From the NCBI GenBank assembly GCA_910587285.1, contig CAJULM010000006.1, forward strand, positions 28,351-92,350: a DNA stretch of 64,000 bases. Direction: 5' to 3'. Numbering within the stretch: position 1 is the stretch's first letter; each line of letters opens with the position of its first letter. The notes under the pieces are model-generated. The model was given only the letters and a program-made list of their open reading frames with translations. It had not been told where the DNA came from and made no database searches. Made by a program: the position numbers and the translations under genes. This stretch comes from an uncultured Oscillospiraceae bacterium (GTDB lineage: Bacteria > Bacillota > Clostridia > Oscillospirales > Oscillospiraceae). Shown in pieces: positions 7,855 to 17,266 of the stretch.

Positions 7855-10812
7855 ATGAAGAAAAAAGGCAGCCTGCTGTGGACCATCCTCACAGTGGTCA
7901 CCGCCTTGCTGCTGGTGGTGTGCATCGTGGCCATCCCCGTCACCAACGCCTTTGCCACCGCTATCAACGTGGCCCTGGGGGCCAAGACCCAGGAGGTCAT
8001 CCCCGACCCCGACGCCAAAATCTATTTCTGGAGCGATTACGAGAACGAAGACGACCTCGTGGCCTTTGAAAAGCAGCTGTGCCACGACATTGAGGCGGAG
8101 GGCGCGGCCCTGCTGGTCAACCGGGACAACACCCTGCCCCTGGCCGCGGGCACCAAGTTCACCCCCTTCTCCCAGTCCAGCTTTAACCTGCTGTACGGCG
8201 GCACCGGCTCCGGCCAGGTGTCCGCGGACGACGCCATCTCCCTCAAGGCCGCCATCGACGGGGCCTTCGGCGACAATTCCGTCAACCCCGAGCAGTGGAA
8301 GTTTTACGCCGGCGCCGGCTACAAGCGGGTGAACGCCGACACCACCGGCGGCAACCAGGCGCAGTACCGCATCAATGAGGTGCCCTGGAGCGAGTATTCC
8401 GACGCCCTGAAGGGCACCTGGTCCCAGTACGGCGACGTGGCCCTGGTGGTGCTGGCCCGGTCCGGCGGCGAGGGGGCGGACCTGCCCAGCGGCCTGCCCG
8501 AGCTGGAGCCCTATATGACCGATGGCGACTACCTGCGCCTGTGCAAAGAGGAGATCGAGATGCTGGAGAACCTGGAGCAGCTCAAGGAGCAGGGCACCTT
8601 CAAGAAGATCGTGGTGCTGCTCAACTCCTCCAACACCCTCCAGCTGGACTTTGTGGACGACTACGGCATCGACGCGGTGCTGTGGATCGGCGATGTGGGC
8701 ATGACCGGCATCACCGCCGTGGCCGACATCCTGGCCGGCACGGTGAACCCCTCTGGCCGCATCGTGGACACCTTCCTCAAGGACAACCACTCCTCCCCCG
8801 CCATGCAGAACTTCGGCGCGTACCCCTATACCAACGGCGCGGATTACGACGTGGCCACCGCCCAGAACAACACCGACCCCGGCATCGGCAAGTGCAACCG
8901 GGACTACGTGGTGTACCAGGAGGGCATCTACGTGGGCTACCGCTACTACGAGACGCGGTATGAGGACTATGTGCTGAACCAGGGCAACGCCGGGGAGTAT
9001 GACTATAGCTCCGACGTGGCCTTCCCCTTCGGCTACGGCCTGAGCTACACCACCTTCGAGTACTCCAACTTCTCCGTCCAGGAGCAGGGCGATACCTTCC
9101 AGGTGGAGGTGGACGTGAAGAATACCGGCGCGGTGGACGGCAAGCACACCGTGCAGATCTACTTCCAGTCCCCCTACACCCAGTATGATATCGACAACCA
9201 GGTGGAGAAGGCCGCGGTGGAGTTGTGCGGCTTCGACAAGAAGTTCATCGCCGCCGGTGACACCGAGCACTTTACCATTACGGTGGAGAAGGAGGATCTG
9301 ACCTCCTACGACCACATGAACGCCAAGACCTACATCCTGGAGGACGGCGATTACTACTTCACCGTGGGCAAAGACGCCCATGACGCCATCAACAACATCC
9401 TGGCCGCCAAGGGCGCGGACCAGGGCCGCATGACCGCCGCCGGGGACGCCGGGCTGGCGTCCAAATGGAACAACCCCGCCTTTGATAAGGCCACTTACGC
9501 CGTGTCCTCCGTCACCGGCAAGCCCATCACCAACCTGTTTGAAGATGCCGACTTGAACAAGTATGAGGGCGACGACGGCCAGGATATCACCTACCTGAGC
9601 CGGAGCGACTGGACGGGCACCTGGCCCTCCACCGTCTCGCTGAAGATCACCGATCAGATGTGGAAGGACGGCCTGTCCCACAACGAGGCGGACCGAAAAG
9701 CCATGGTGGAAACCGCCAAGAGCCGTTACTGGGCTGACGCCACTATGCCCCAGGTGGGTGTGTCCGGCACGCTCAACGCCAGTATGTTCGCCGAGACCGA
9801 GGCGGACGACCCCTCCTGGAACGACCTGGTCAGCCAGATCCCCTACAGCGAGATGACCAACCTCATCTACAACGGCTTCCACCTCACCCAGCCGGTGCCC
9901 TCCATCAGCCTGCCCGGCACCAACGATGAGAACGGCCCCCAGGGCTTCACCAAGAGCCTGATGGGCGGCGCCTCCGCCATGGCCTACACCTCTGAGGATG
10001 TGATGGCCGCCACCTTCAACCTGGAGCTCATTGAGAACATGGGCAAGTGCATCGGCGAGGACTTCCTCCACGCCACCGACGAATCCGGCACCGTGTTCTC
10101 CGGCATCTACGGCCCCGGGGCCAATATCCACCGCACCCCATACTGCGGGCGCAATTTCGAGTACTACTCCGAGGACGGCTGGCTGTCTGGCCGGGTAGCC
10201 GCCGTGGAGGTGGCCGCCATCCAGGATCGGGGTGTGTACGTGTTCACCAAGCACTTTGCCCTCAACGACCAGGAGGAGGGGCGCTACGGCATCTCCACCT
10301 GGTCCAACGAGCAGGCCATCCGCGAGCTGTACCTGGAGGGCTTTGAGGGCAGCGTGGCCCGGGGCGGCGGCATGGGCGTGATGAGCTCCTTCAACCGCCT
10401 GGGTGTCACCTGGAGCGGGGCCCACCACGGACTGATGACCGGCGTCCTCCGGGACGAGTGGGGCATGAAGGGCGCAGCCATCACCGACTGCTCCGTCATG
10501 GCGGCCTACATGGACTACCGGCTGGGCGTGCTGGCGGGCCAGGACCTGTGGGACGGCTACAGCATGGGCATGGAGACCCTGGACGGGCTGGACAACGACC
10601 CGGCCATTGTTTCGGCCGTGCAGACCGCCGTCAAGCACATCGCCTACTCCATCACCCACAGCCACGCCATGAACGTGGGCAACGCCACCGTGCGGGCCAT
10701 CACTCCCTGGTGGCAGATGGCCATCTACGCCGCCACGGGTGTAATGGCAGTACTCACCGCGGGCAGCGCGTTTATGCTGATCCGCAGCAAAAAGAAAGCA
10801 AAGAACGGCTGA
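7855..10812 (+). CDS. Membrane-anchored GH3 glycosidase with reversed domain order (paralogue 2)
   Basis: 985 residues, exactly the length of paralogue 3. It has an N-terminal signal-anchor helix (about 8-30) ending in a conserved AIPVTNAF segment. The alpha/beta C-domain part comes first (ALLVNRDNTLPLA), then YVGYRYYETRYEDYV and a fibronectin-III-like section. The barrel comes last: NIHRTPYCGRNFEYYSEDG, KHFALNDQE, a proposed nucleophile Asp878 in AITDCS, and a PWW-preceded C-terminal helix with a Lys-rich tail. It and paralogue 3 form a subtype (VYQEG, EDYVL) distinct from paralogues 1 and 4 (VYAEG, QDQVLGIN). The catalytic region probably lies outside the cell between the two anchors. Substrate not deducible. 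Confidence 0.85.
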   Translation: MKKKGSLLWTILTVVTALLLVVCIVAIPVTNAFATAINVALGAKTQEVIPDPDAKIYFWSDYENEDDLVAFEKQLCHDIEAEGAALLVNRDNTLPLAAGTKFTPFSQSSFNLLYGGTGSGQVSADDAISLKAAIDGAFGDNSVNPEQWKFYAGAGYKRVNADTTGGNQAQYRINEVPWSEYSDALKGTWSQYGDVALVVLARSGGEGADLPSGLPELEPYMTDGDYLRLCKEEIEMLENLEQLKEQGTFKKIVVLLNSSNTLQLDFVDDYGIDAVLWIGDVGMTGITAVADILAGTVNPSGRIVDTFLKDNHSSPAMQNFGAYPYTNGADYDVATAQNNTDPGIGKCNRDYVVYQEGIYVGYRYYETRYEDYVLNQGNAGEYDYSSDVAFPFGYGLSYTTFEYSNFSVQEQGDTFQVEVDVKNTGAVDGKHTVQIYFQSPYTQYDIDNQVEKAAVELCGFDKKFIAAGDTEHFTITVEKEDLTSYDHMNAKTYILEDGDYYFTVGKDAHDAINNILAAKGADQGRMTAAGDAGLASKWNNPAFDKATYAVSSVTGKPITNLFEDADLNKYEGDDGQDITYLSRSDWTGTWPSTVSLKITDQMWKDGLSHNEADRKAMVETAKSRYWADATMPQVGVSGTLNASMFAETEADDPSWNDLVSQIPYSEMTNLIYNGFHLTQPVPSISLPGTNDENGPQGFTKSLMGGASAMAYTSEDVMAATFNLELIENMGKCIGEDFLHATDESGTVFSGIYGPGANIHRTPYCGRNFEYYSEDGWLSGRVAAVEVAAIQDRGVYVFTKHFALNDQEEGRYGISTWSNEQAIRELYLEGFEGSVARGGGMGVMSSFNRLGVTWSGAHHGLMTGVLRDEWGMKGAAITDCSVMAAYMDYRLGVLAGQDLWDGYSMGMETLDGLDNDPAIVSAVQTAVKHIAYSITHSHAMNVGNATVRAITPWWQMAIYAATGVMAVLTAGSAFMLIRSKKKAKNG

Positions 10813-10825
10813 TCTACCGCAATCC

Positions 10826-10863
10826 GGCGGGCCGAGGGCTGAGACCTGTGCCCGCGGCCCGCC
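10826..10863 (+). terminator. Hairpin between GH3 paralogues 2 and 3
   Basis: Arms GGCGGGCCG (10826-10834) and CGGCCCGCC (10855-10863) are complementary, and CATTTCTTTCATTC follows. It lies in the 77-base gap between the two genes. Confidence 0.55.
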
Positions 10864-10889
10864 CATTTCTTTCATTCAGGAGGACAGCT

Positions 10890-13847
10890 ATGAAAAAGAG
10901 GAACTTTTGGAAAATACCCATGGCGGTTTTCGCCGTGTTCACAGTGATCTGCGTGGCTGCAATCCCCATCACCAACTATTTCGCGCCCATGATCAACGTA
11001 GCGCTGAACGCCGAGACCCAGCGCATCATCCCCGACCCGGACGCACAGATCTTCTACTGGACCCGTTACGACTCCGAGGAAGAGCTGGTGGCCAACGACT
11101 GGAACGTGTGCCGCCAGGTGATGGCGGAGGGGGCCTCGGTGCTGCTCAACCGGGACGATACCCTCCCCCTGGCCGCTGACACCAAGTTCTCCTGTTTCTC
11201 CCAGTCCTCTGTGGACCCGGTGAAGGTGGGAACCGGTTCCGCTTTCGTCTCCACCGGCGAGGGTGCCAGCCTGTACTCCGCGCTGGAGGACAGCTTCCAG
11301 CCGGGGTGTGTGAACACCGACCTGTGGAAGTTCTATGTCACCAGCGGCTATAAGCGGGAAAACGCGGCCCTGTCCGGCGGCGACCCCTCCCAATACCGCA
11401 TCAACGAGGTGCCCTGGGAAAAGTACACCGACGCGCTGAAATCCACCTTTGCCGACTATGGCGACGCCGCCCTGGTCACCCTGTCCCGCTCCTCCGGCGA
11501 GGGCGCCGACCTGCCCAGCGGGTTGGAGGCGCTGGAGCCTTACATGACCGGCGGCGACTATCTCCGGCTGTGCAAGGAGGAGATGGAGCTGCTCCAGAAC
11601 CTGAAGGAGCTGAAGGACCAGGGCGTGTTCAAGAAAATCGTAGTGCTGCTCAACTCCTCCAGCACCCTCCAGCTGGACTTCATCGACGCGTACGATGTGG
11701 ACGCGGTGGTGTGGACGGGCAACCTGGGCATCAACGGCCTGCCCGCCGTGACGGACATCCTGGCGGGCAAGGTGAACCCCTCCGGGCGGATCGTGGACAC
11801 CTTCCTGAAGGACAACCACTCCTCCCCCGCCATGGTGAACTACGACGCGTTCCCCTATACCAACGCCGCCCAGCTGGATCTGGCCTTTGCCCAGAACAAC
11901 ACCGCCCCCGGCATTGAAAAGTGCAATATGAACTATGTGGTGTACCAGGAGGGCATCTACGTGGGCTACCGCTACTACGAGACCCGGTATGAGGACTATG
12001 TGCTGGGCCAGGGCAGCGCCGGGGAGTACGACTACAGGGCCGACGTGGCCTTCCCCTTCGGCTCCGGCCTGAGCTACACCACCTTCGAATACTCCAACTT
12101 CACCGTGGAGGACCAGGGCGACGCCTTCCAGGTGGGGGTGGATGTGGCCAACACCGGCAGTATGGACGGCAAGCATACCGTGCAGATCTACTTCCAGTCC
12201 CCCTACACCGACTATGACCGGGAGAACGGGATTGAGAAGGCCGCCGTGGAGCTGTGCGGCTTTGACAAAAAGGAGATCAAGGCCGGCGAGACCGAGCACT
12301 TTGATATCCGCGTCCTGAAAGAGGATCTGACCAGCTATGACGCCAACGCCGCCAAGACCTACATCCTGGACGCCGGAGACTACTACTTCACCGTGGGTAC
12401 TGACGCGCACAACGCCATCAACAACATCCTGATGGCCAAGGGGGCAGATGCCTCCCGCATGACCGGTATCGGCGACGCGGCCCTCACGGCCAAATGGAAT
12501 AACCCTGCCCTGGATACCACCACCTATGCGGTCTCCTCCGCCACCGGGAAGCCCATCACCAACCTGTTCGACAACGCCGATCTGAATAAGTACGAGGGCG
12601 CGGAGGATCAGCAGGTGGTCTACCTCACCCGCAGCAACTGGACCGGAACCTTCCCCCAGGCCACTGTGAGCCTTCGGGCTACAGACGCCATGTGGGACGA
12701 CGGCCTGACCCATGAGGACGCCGGCAGGGACGCCCTGGTGGAGCAGTACAAGCAGCTCTATTGGTCCGACGTGAGCCAGGCTCCCGCCGCCGGGACGGGC
12801 GGCTCCCTCAACGCCATTGACTTTGTGGACAAGGACTATGACGACCCTGCCTGGGATGAGCTGATCGGCCAGCTCTCCTACGAAGATATGCTGAACCTGA
12901 TCTATAACGGCTCCTACCAGACCCAGGTGCTCCCGGCCATCAACCTGCCCGCCACCCAGGAATTTGACGGCCCCACCGGCTTCACCAAGAGCATCGTGGG
13001 CGGGGCCAACGGCATGGCCTTTACCTCCGAGGATGTGATGGCGGCCACCTATAACCGAGAGCTGATCCAGGAGGTGGGCAAGTGCATGGGCGAGGATATG
13101 CTCCACGCCCAGTCCGGGGACAACGCAGCCGCCGTGGCCGGCATTTACGCCCCCGGCGTGAACATCCACCGGAGCCCCTATCTGGGCCGGCACAACGAGT
13201 ATTACTCCGAGGACGGCTGGCTGTCCGGCGAGATCGCCGCCGCCCAGGTCCAGGGCCTCCACGACCGGGGGATGCTGGCCTTTGTGAAGCACTTCGCCCT
13301 CAATGACCAGGAACAGGGCCGGTATGGGATCTCTGTGTGGGCCAACGAGCAGTCCATCCGGGAGCTGTATCTGGAGAGCTTTGAAGGTGCGATCCGGGGC
13401 GGCGCTTCCAATGTCATGAGCTCCTTCAACCGCATCGGCGCGGTGTGGTCCGGCGCCCACCACGGTCTCATGACCGGCGTGCTCCGGGACGAATGGGGCA
13501 TGGAGGGCTCCGCCATCACCGACATGGCCATCAACGCCAAGTGGATGGACTACCGGATGGGCGTGCTGGCCGGACAGGACTACTGGTGCGGCCAGAAGGG
13601 CGGCATGGGTACCCTGGACGGGACCGGCAATGATCCGGCCATCGCCGCGGCGGTCCACAACGCGGCCAAGAACGTGGTATTCAGCATCACCCGGACCAAC
13701 GCCATGAACATGGGCAACGCTACTGTTGTCAGTGTGACCCCCTTGTGGCGGATCGCGCTGTACGCCGCCACCGGCGTGTGCGCCCTGCTCACCGTGGGCA
13801 GCGCGTTTATGGTGGTGCGCAGTAAAAAAGCAGCGAAAGGCGGCTGA
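10890..13847 (+). CDS. Membrane-anchored GH3 glycosidase with reversed domain order (paralogue 3)
   Basis: 985 residues from the ATG at 10890, which has CAGGAGGAC upstream. A longer in-frame extension into the preceding gene is rejected. The architecture matches paralogue 2 throughout: anchor helix, AIPITNYF, SVLLNRDDTLPLA, YVGYRYYETRYEDYV, NIHRSPYLGRHNEYYSEDG, KHFALNDQEQGRYG, proposed nucleophile Asp878 in AITDMA, and a C-terminal helix with a basic tail. A tandem duplication with paralogue 2 is likely. The residues after the nucleophile differ (DMAINAKW against DCSVMAAY), which may change the +1 subsite or acceptor preference (inference). Confidence 0.85.
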   Translation: MKKRNFWKIPMAVFAVFTVICVAAIPITNYFAPMINVALNAETQRIIPDPDAQIFYWTRYDSEEELVANDWNVCRQVMAEGASVLLNRDDTLPLAADTKFSCFSQSSVDPVKVGTGSAFVSTGEGASLYSALEDSFQPGCVNTDLWKFYVTSGYKRENAALSGGDPSQYRINEVPWEKYTDALKSTFADYGDAALVTLSRSSGEGADLPSGLEALEPYMTGGDYLRLCKEEMELLQNLKELKDQGVFKKIVVLLNSSSTLQLDFIDAYDVDAVVWTGNLGINGLPAVTDILAGKVNPSGRIVDTFLKDNHSSPAMVNYDAFPYTNAAQLDLAFAQNNTAPGIEKCNMNYVVYQEGIYVGYRYYETRYEDYVLGQGSAGEYDYRADVAFPFGSGLSYTTFEYSNFTVEDQGDAFQVGVDVANTGSMDGKHTVQIYFQSPYTDYDRENGIEKAAVELCGFDKKEIKAGETEHFDIRVLKEDLTSYDANAAKTYILDAGDYYFTVGTDAHNAINNILMAKGADASRMTGIGDAALTAKWNNPALDTTTYAVSSATGKPITNLFDNADLNKYEGAEDQQVVYLTRSNWTGTFPQATVSLRATDAMWDDGLTHEDAGRDALVEQYKQLYWSDVSQAPAAGTGGSLNAIDFVDKDYDDPAWDELIGQLSYEDMLNLIYNGSYQTQVLPAINLPATQEFDGPTGFTKSIVGGANGMAFTSEDVMAATYNRELIQEVGKCMGEDMLHAQSGDNAAAVAGIYAPGVNIHRSPYLGRHNEYYSEDGWLSGEIAAAQVQGLHDRGMLAFVKHFALNDQEQGRYGISVWANEQSIRELYLESFEGAIRGGASNVMSSFNRIGAVWSGAHHGLMTGVLRDEWGMEGSAITDMAINAKWMDYRMGVLAGQDYWCGQKGGMGTLDGTGNDPAIAAAVHNAAKNVVFSITRTNAMNMGNATVVSVTPLWRIALYAATGVCALLTVGSAFMVVRSKKAAKGG

Positions 13848-13862
13848 TCTGCAACAATTCAG

Positions 13863-13897
13863 CGGGCCGCAGTTCCACGAACTGTGGCTGCGGCCCG
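13863..13897 (+). terminator. Hairpin between GH3 paralogues 3 and 4
   Basis: Arms CGGGCCGCAG (13863-13872) and CTGCGGCCCG (13888-13897) are perfectly complementary, followed by AAAACATCTC. It resembles the hairpins before paralogues 2 and 3 in position but not in sequence. Confidence 0.5.
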
Positions 13898-13919
13898 AAA
13901 ACATCTCAGGGGGCACGTC

Positions 13920-16850
13920 ATGAAGAAAAAATATCAGAAATGGCTGGGACTGGCTGCGGTGTTTGCCCTGCTGCTGTCTGCCGCCTTGAGCCTTACCAGC
14001 TCTGCATTTTATTACAGCGGCTATGTAAACAGCTTTTTGGGCATCACCGGCGAAAGCATTGAAGTGAGCGGGGACACCAATTACTATCCCTCCGCTTACG
14101 GGCCGCTGAATGCGGAGAACGCCGACCGCCTTATTGCAGATGAACGGGATCATAATATTCGGGCTATGTACGAGGGGACGGTGCTGCTGCGGAACGAAAA
14201 CAGTGCGCTTCCTCTGGCCGCTGGTGAGCGGAGCGTTACTGTTTTTGGCAATTCAGTCAACGACCCCATCTATAAATCCAATGCCGGAAACGCCAGCTTT
14301 AACGCTGACCGGGGCGGCGAACTGTATACCGCCTTGGAGGCCGCCGGTTTCCAGGTCAATCCCACCATGCGGGACGCATATGCAAACAGCGGCATCGTCC
14401 GCACCTCGGTGGCGACCCGGGGCGGTTCTACTGTGGGCGAAGCGCCCGCCAGCTTTTACACCGACACGCTGAAAAGCTCCTATGCATCCCAGTACAATGA
14501 CGTGGCCATTGTCTTGCTTACCCGTTACGGAGGGGAAGGTGTTGACCTTGATCCTCTGGACGCGGATGGCGTTCCCATGCTGTCCCTCCACCAGGAAGAA
14601 GCAGATCTGCTGAGGATGATCCATGACAGCGGGAAGTTCGGGAAAACCGTGGTCCTCATCAACAGCCCGTTCGCCATGGATATCGAGTGGATCGAATATG
14701 AAGAGTACGGGGTGGATGCCTGCCTCGTGTTCGGCGCGGCAGGCGACTATGGCTTTATCGCGCTGATGGATATCCTTACGGGAGCGGCGGATGTGTCCGG
14801 GCATCTGCCGGACACCTGGGCCTCCAGTTCCTTGTCCGCGCCCGCCATGCAGAATTTTGGCGATTACAAATTCACCAATCTGGAGAAGATGTACGGCGAC
14901 CGCTACCTGGTGTATGCGGAAGGGATCTATGTTGGTTACAAATACTATGAGACCCGCTACCAGGACCAGGTGCTGGGCATCAACGACGCCAACGGCCCTG
15001 CCGGAGCGTTTGCCAGCGATGGCGGCTGGGACTATGCCGCTGAGATGGCTTATCCGTTCGGCTATGGCCTGTCCTACGCCCAGTTCACCCAGGCGGTGGA
15101 GAGCATCCTCTGGGATCAAAGTGCGCACACCGTCACCGCTGCTGTAAAGGTTACCAACAACGGCGGATTTGATGGAAAGTCCAAAGCATTGGTCCAGCTC
15201 TACGCCCAGCTCCCCTGGGAGCCTGGACAGGCCGAGAAGTCCGCCATCCAGCTCATCGGCTTCCAGAAATCAAGCGGGCTGGCGGCTGGGGAAAGCGAGA
15301 CGGTCACCATCACCGTGCCTGATTACTATTTCGCAGTTTATGATGAGAACGCTGAAAACGGCGCGGATCCCTCCAAGACCGGCTGCTACATATTTGACGC
15401 AGGGGATTATTGGTTTGCCATCGGCGGCAGCAGCCATGACGCGTTGAACAACATTATGGCCGCCAGGGGGATCGAGGGCCTGTTTGATGAAAAGGGGAAC
15501 CCTGTGTCCGGCGTTCCCTCCAATGCGGTAAAAGCAGAGCTGGGGCAGTACGACAACACTACCTATGCACTCAGCCCCACAACTGGGGCCATCGTGTCCA
15601 ACCAGCTTCAAGATGCTGACCTGAACGAGTATCTTCCCGGCACTGTCACCTATCTGAGCAGGTCGGACTGGAACACCTTCCCTGAGAGCTATACCGGCCT
15701 GACCGCCACGGACGCCATGGCGGAGCTAATGATCGGGAAAACCTATCAAAAGCCCGGCGACGCCCCGGATACCGGCGATATGGTTTTCGGTGAGGACGCT
15801 GGCTTGAAGCTGGTAAGCATGAAGGATGTGGAGTTCGGGGCGGATCAATGGAAGACGTTTATCGATCAGCTTAGCATCAACCAGCTGGCCACCATCTGCG
15901 GTGACAACCGGGGCAATGTGGCCATCCCTGAAGTGGGTAAGCCCGCAAATGCCTCCACAAACGGCCCCTGCGGCGTTCAGGGCAGCTATACCAAGGGGAA
16001 CCGGAAGGGCTGCACCCTGTTTGTGGATGAGCCGATCCAGGCCGCCACATTTAACCTGGATCTGGCCAGGGAGCGGGGCGCCCTTATGGCGGAGGACGCC
16101 ATGTATGCCGACGTTACCATGGTGTTTGGTCCCGGCGCCAACATTCATCGGACTGCCTACCTGGGCCGCAACAGCGAGTATTTCTCCGAGGACGGCCTGA
16201 TGAGCTATCTCATGAGCCGTGCCAACGCCCAACCCATGACAGAAAAGGGCGTCATCACCGGCTTCAAGCACTTCTGTCTCAACGACCAGGAGGTCAACCG
16301 CCATGGTGTGGCCACTTTTGCCACTGAGCAGGCCTGCCGGGAGATTTATTTCAAGGCATTTGAAGGCGCGTTGAGCGATGGCGGCGGTCTGGGCGTCATG
16401 ACCAGCTACAATCGGATCGGGATGACCGCGTCACCTGCCCACTACGGCGCACAGGTGGAGATCCTCCGCAACGAATGGGGCTTTAAGGGCATCAATATCA
16501 CCGATTCCTCCAAGGATGCCTCTGATTATGTGCTCACTGCCGAGTGTATCACCAGCGGCACCGATCTGTTCCTCTCCGACACCGGGCGCACCAGCGAGCT
16601 GACCAATCTGGCGATCAAAGATCGGGACGGAAACATCCTGAACTGGATGAAAACAGCCAATGAGCATTTCTATTATGCCCACAGCCGAAGCATTCTGATT
16701 AACGGATTGGCAGAAGAAACTGTCGTCCATGAGACCGTTTACTGGTGGCAGCCGGCGCTGATTGCTGTTTGCGCCGCCCTTGCTCTATTGGCCGTGGCAT
16801 CCCTGGGGATGTTTGCCTGGAATGCTTACGTAAAAAAGGAGAGACGCTGA
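13920..16850 (+). CDS. Membrane-anchored GH3 glycosidase with reversed domain order (paralogue 4)
   Basis: 976 residues from the ATG at 13920 (TCAGGGGG upstream). It has a signal-anchor helix, SGDTNYYPSAYG as in paralogue 1, TVLLRNENSALPLA, VYAEGIYVGYKYYETRYQDQVLGIN, NIHRTAYLGRNSEYFSEDG, KHFCLNDQEVNRHG, a proposed nucleophile Asp862 in ITDSSKDAS, and a C-terminal YWW-preceded helix with a KKERR tail. It pairs with paralogue 1 by sequence and by having a four-helix membrane protein directly downstream. Codon use is less GC-rich than in paralogues 2 and 3 (more AAA, TTT and GTT), so its history may differ. Confidence 0.85.
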   Translation: MKKKYQKWLGLAAVFALLLSAALSLTSSAFYYSGYVNSFLGITGESIEVSGDTNYYPSAYGPLNAENADRLIADERDHNIRAMYEGTVLLRNENSALPLAAGERSVTVFGNSVNDPIYKSNAGNASFNADRGGELYTALEAAGFQVNPTMRDAYANSGIVRTSVATRGGSTVGEAPASFYTDTLKSSYASQYNDVAIVLLTRYGGEGVDLDPLDADGVPMLSLHQEEADLLRMIHDSGKFGKTVVLINSPFAMDIEWIEYEEYGVDACLVFGAAGDYGFIALMDILTGAADVSGHLPDTWASSSLSAPAMQNFGDYKFTNLEKMYGDRYLVYAEGIYVGYKYYETRYQDQVLGINDANGPAGAFASDGGWDYAAEMAYPFGYGLSYAQFTQAVESILWDQSAHTVTAAVKVTNNGGFDGKSKALVQLYAQLPWEPGQAEKSAIQLIGFQKSSGLAAGESETVTITVPDYYFAVYDENAENGADPSKTGCYIFDAGDYWFAIGGSSHDALNNIMAARGIEGLFDEKGNPVSGVPSNAVKAELGQYDNTTYALSPTTGAIVSNQLQDADLNEYLPGTVTYLSRSDWNTFPESYTGLTATDAMAELMIGKTYQKPGDAPDTGDMVFGEDAGLKLVSMKDVEFGADQWKTFIDQLSINQLATICGDNRGNVAIPEVGKPANASTNGPCGVQGSYTKGNRKGCTLFVDEPIQAATFNLDLARERGALMAEDAMYADVTMVFGPGANIHRTAYLGRNSEYFSEDGLMSYLMSRANAQPMTEKGVITGFKHFCLNDQEVNRHGVATFATEQACREIYFKAFEGALSDGGGLGVMTSYNRIGMTASPAHYGAQVEILRNEWGFKGINITDSSKDASDYVLTAECITSGTDLFLSDTGRTSELTNLAIKDRDGNILNWMKTANEHFYYAHSRSILINGLAEETVVHETVYWWQPALIAVCAALALLAVASLGMFAWNAYVKKERR

Positions 16851-16851
16851 G

Positions 16852-17253
16852 ATGAAGAATGTGTTTAAAAACCGGGGTTTGGGGTTTTATATGAATCTGA
16901 TTGCGGGGGCCACAGCCCTGCTGGGCGCTGTCCTGTATATTGTGCTTGACGGAACAGACAAAACGTTTACATTCATTGGCTTTGCCCTGGCGTTGGCAGG
17001 CGCGGGCTCCGCCGCGCTGACGGTGTTCACCCGGCTGAAATTTGCCGCTTTTGTGCCTACAGCGTTTTATGCCGCCGCTTTTGGGGTAGTGCTCCGTGTC
17101 GCGGTGCCCAGCTTGTCCGATGTGTGGAACAAAGTCAATTTTATCGGCGGAAATGCCGCTATGGGCATGGCCTTTGCGGGCGTGTTTTTCCTGTGTGCGG
17201 TATTGGGCGTGGTTTCCTGCTTTGTTGGATCAAATGGGCAGGACATGAAATAA
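16852..17253 (+). CDS. Small four-helix membrane protein, GH3-associated (copy 2)
   Basis: 133 residues with four predicted membrane helices. The ATG lies one base after the TGA of GH3 paralogue 4, and the ribosome site GGAGAG is inside the GH3 end. It shares layout and local motifs with the 6137 protein (AGATALLGAVLY near residues 18-29; GGNAAMGMAFAGVF before helix four). Recurrence of this gene directly after the same GH3 subtype argues for a functional pair. No enzymatic motif is visible. Confidence 0.75.
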   Translation: MKNVFKNRGLGFYMNLIAGATALLGAVLYIVLDGTDKTFTFIGFALALAGAGSAALTVFTRLKFAAFVPTAFYAAAFGVVLRVAVPSLSDVWNKVNFIGGNAAMGMAFAGVFFLCAVLGVVSCFVGSNGQDMK

Positions 17254-17266
17254 GAGGATAACTGAA

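Noticed and set aside
10458..10889. 144-codon N-terminal extension of GH3 paralogue 3
   Set aside because: It overlaps the preceding GH3 in another frame and has no ribosome site; the ATG at 10890 does, and gives the same length as paralogue 2.
2467..14153. Very long minus-strand open frames (about 1000 codons each) opposite the GH3 genes
   Set aside because: They mirror GC-rich coding genes, lack ribosome sites, and their products are low-complexity Val/Gly/His-rich with no domain; the plus-strand genes have clear GH3 motifs.
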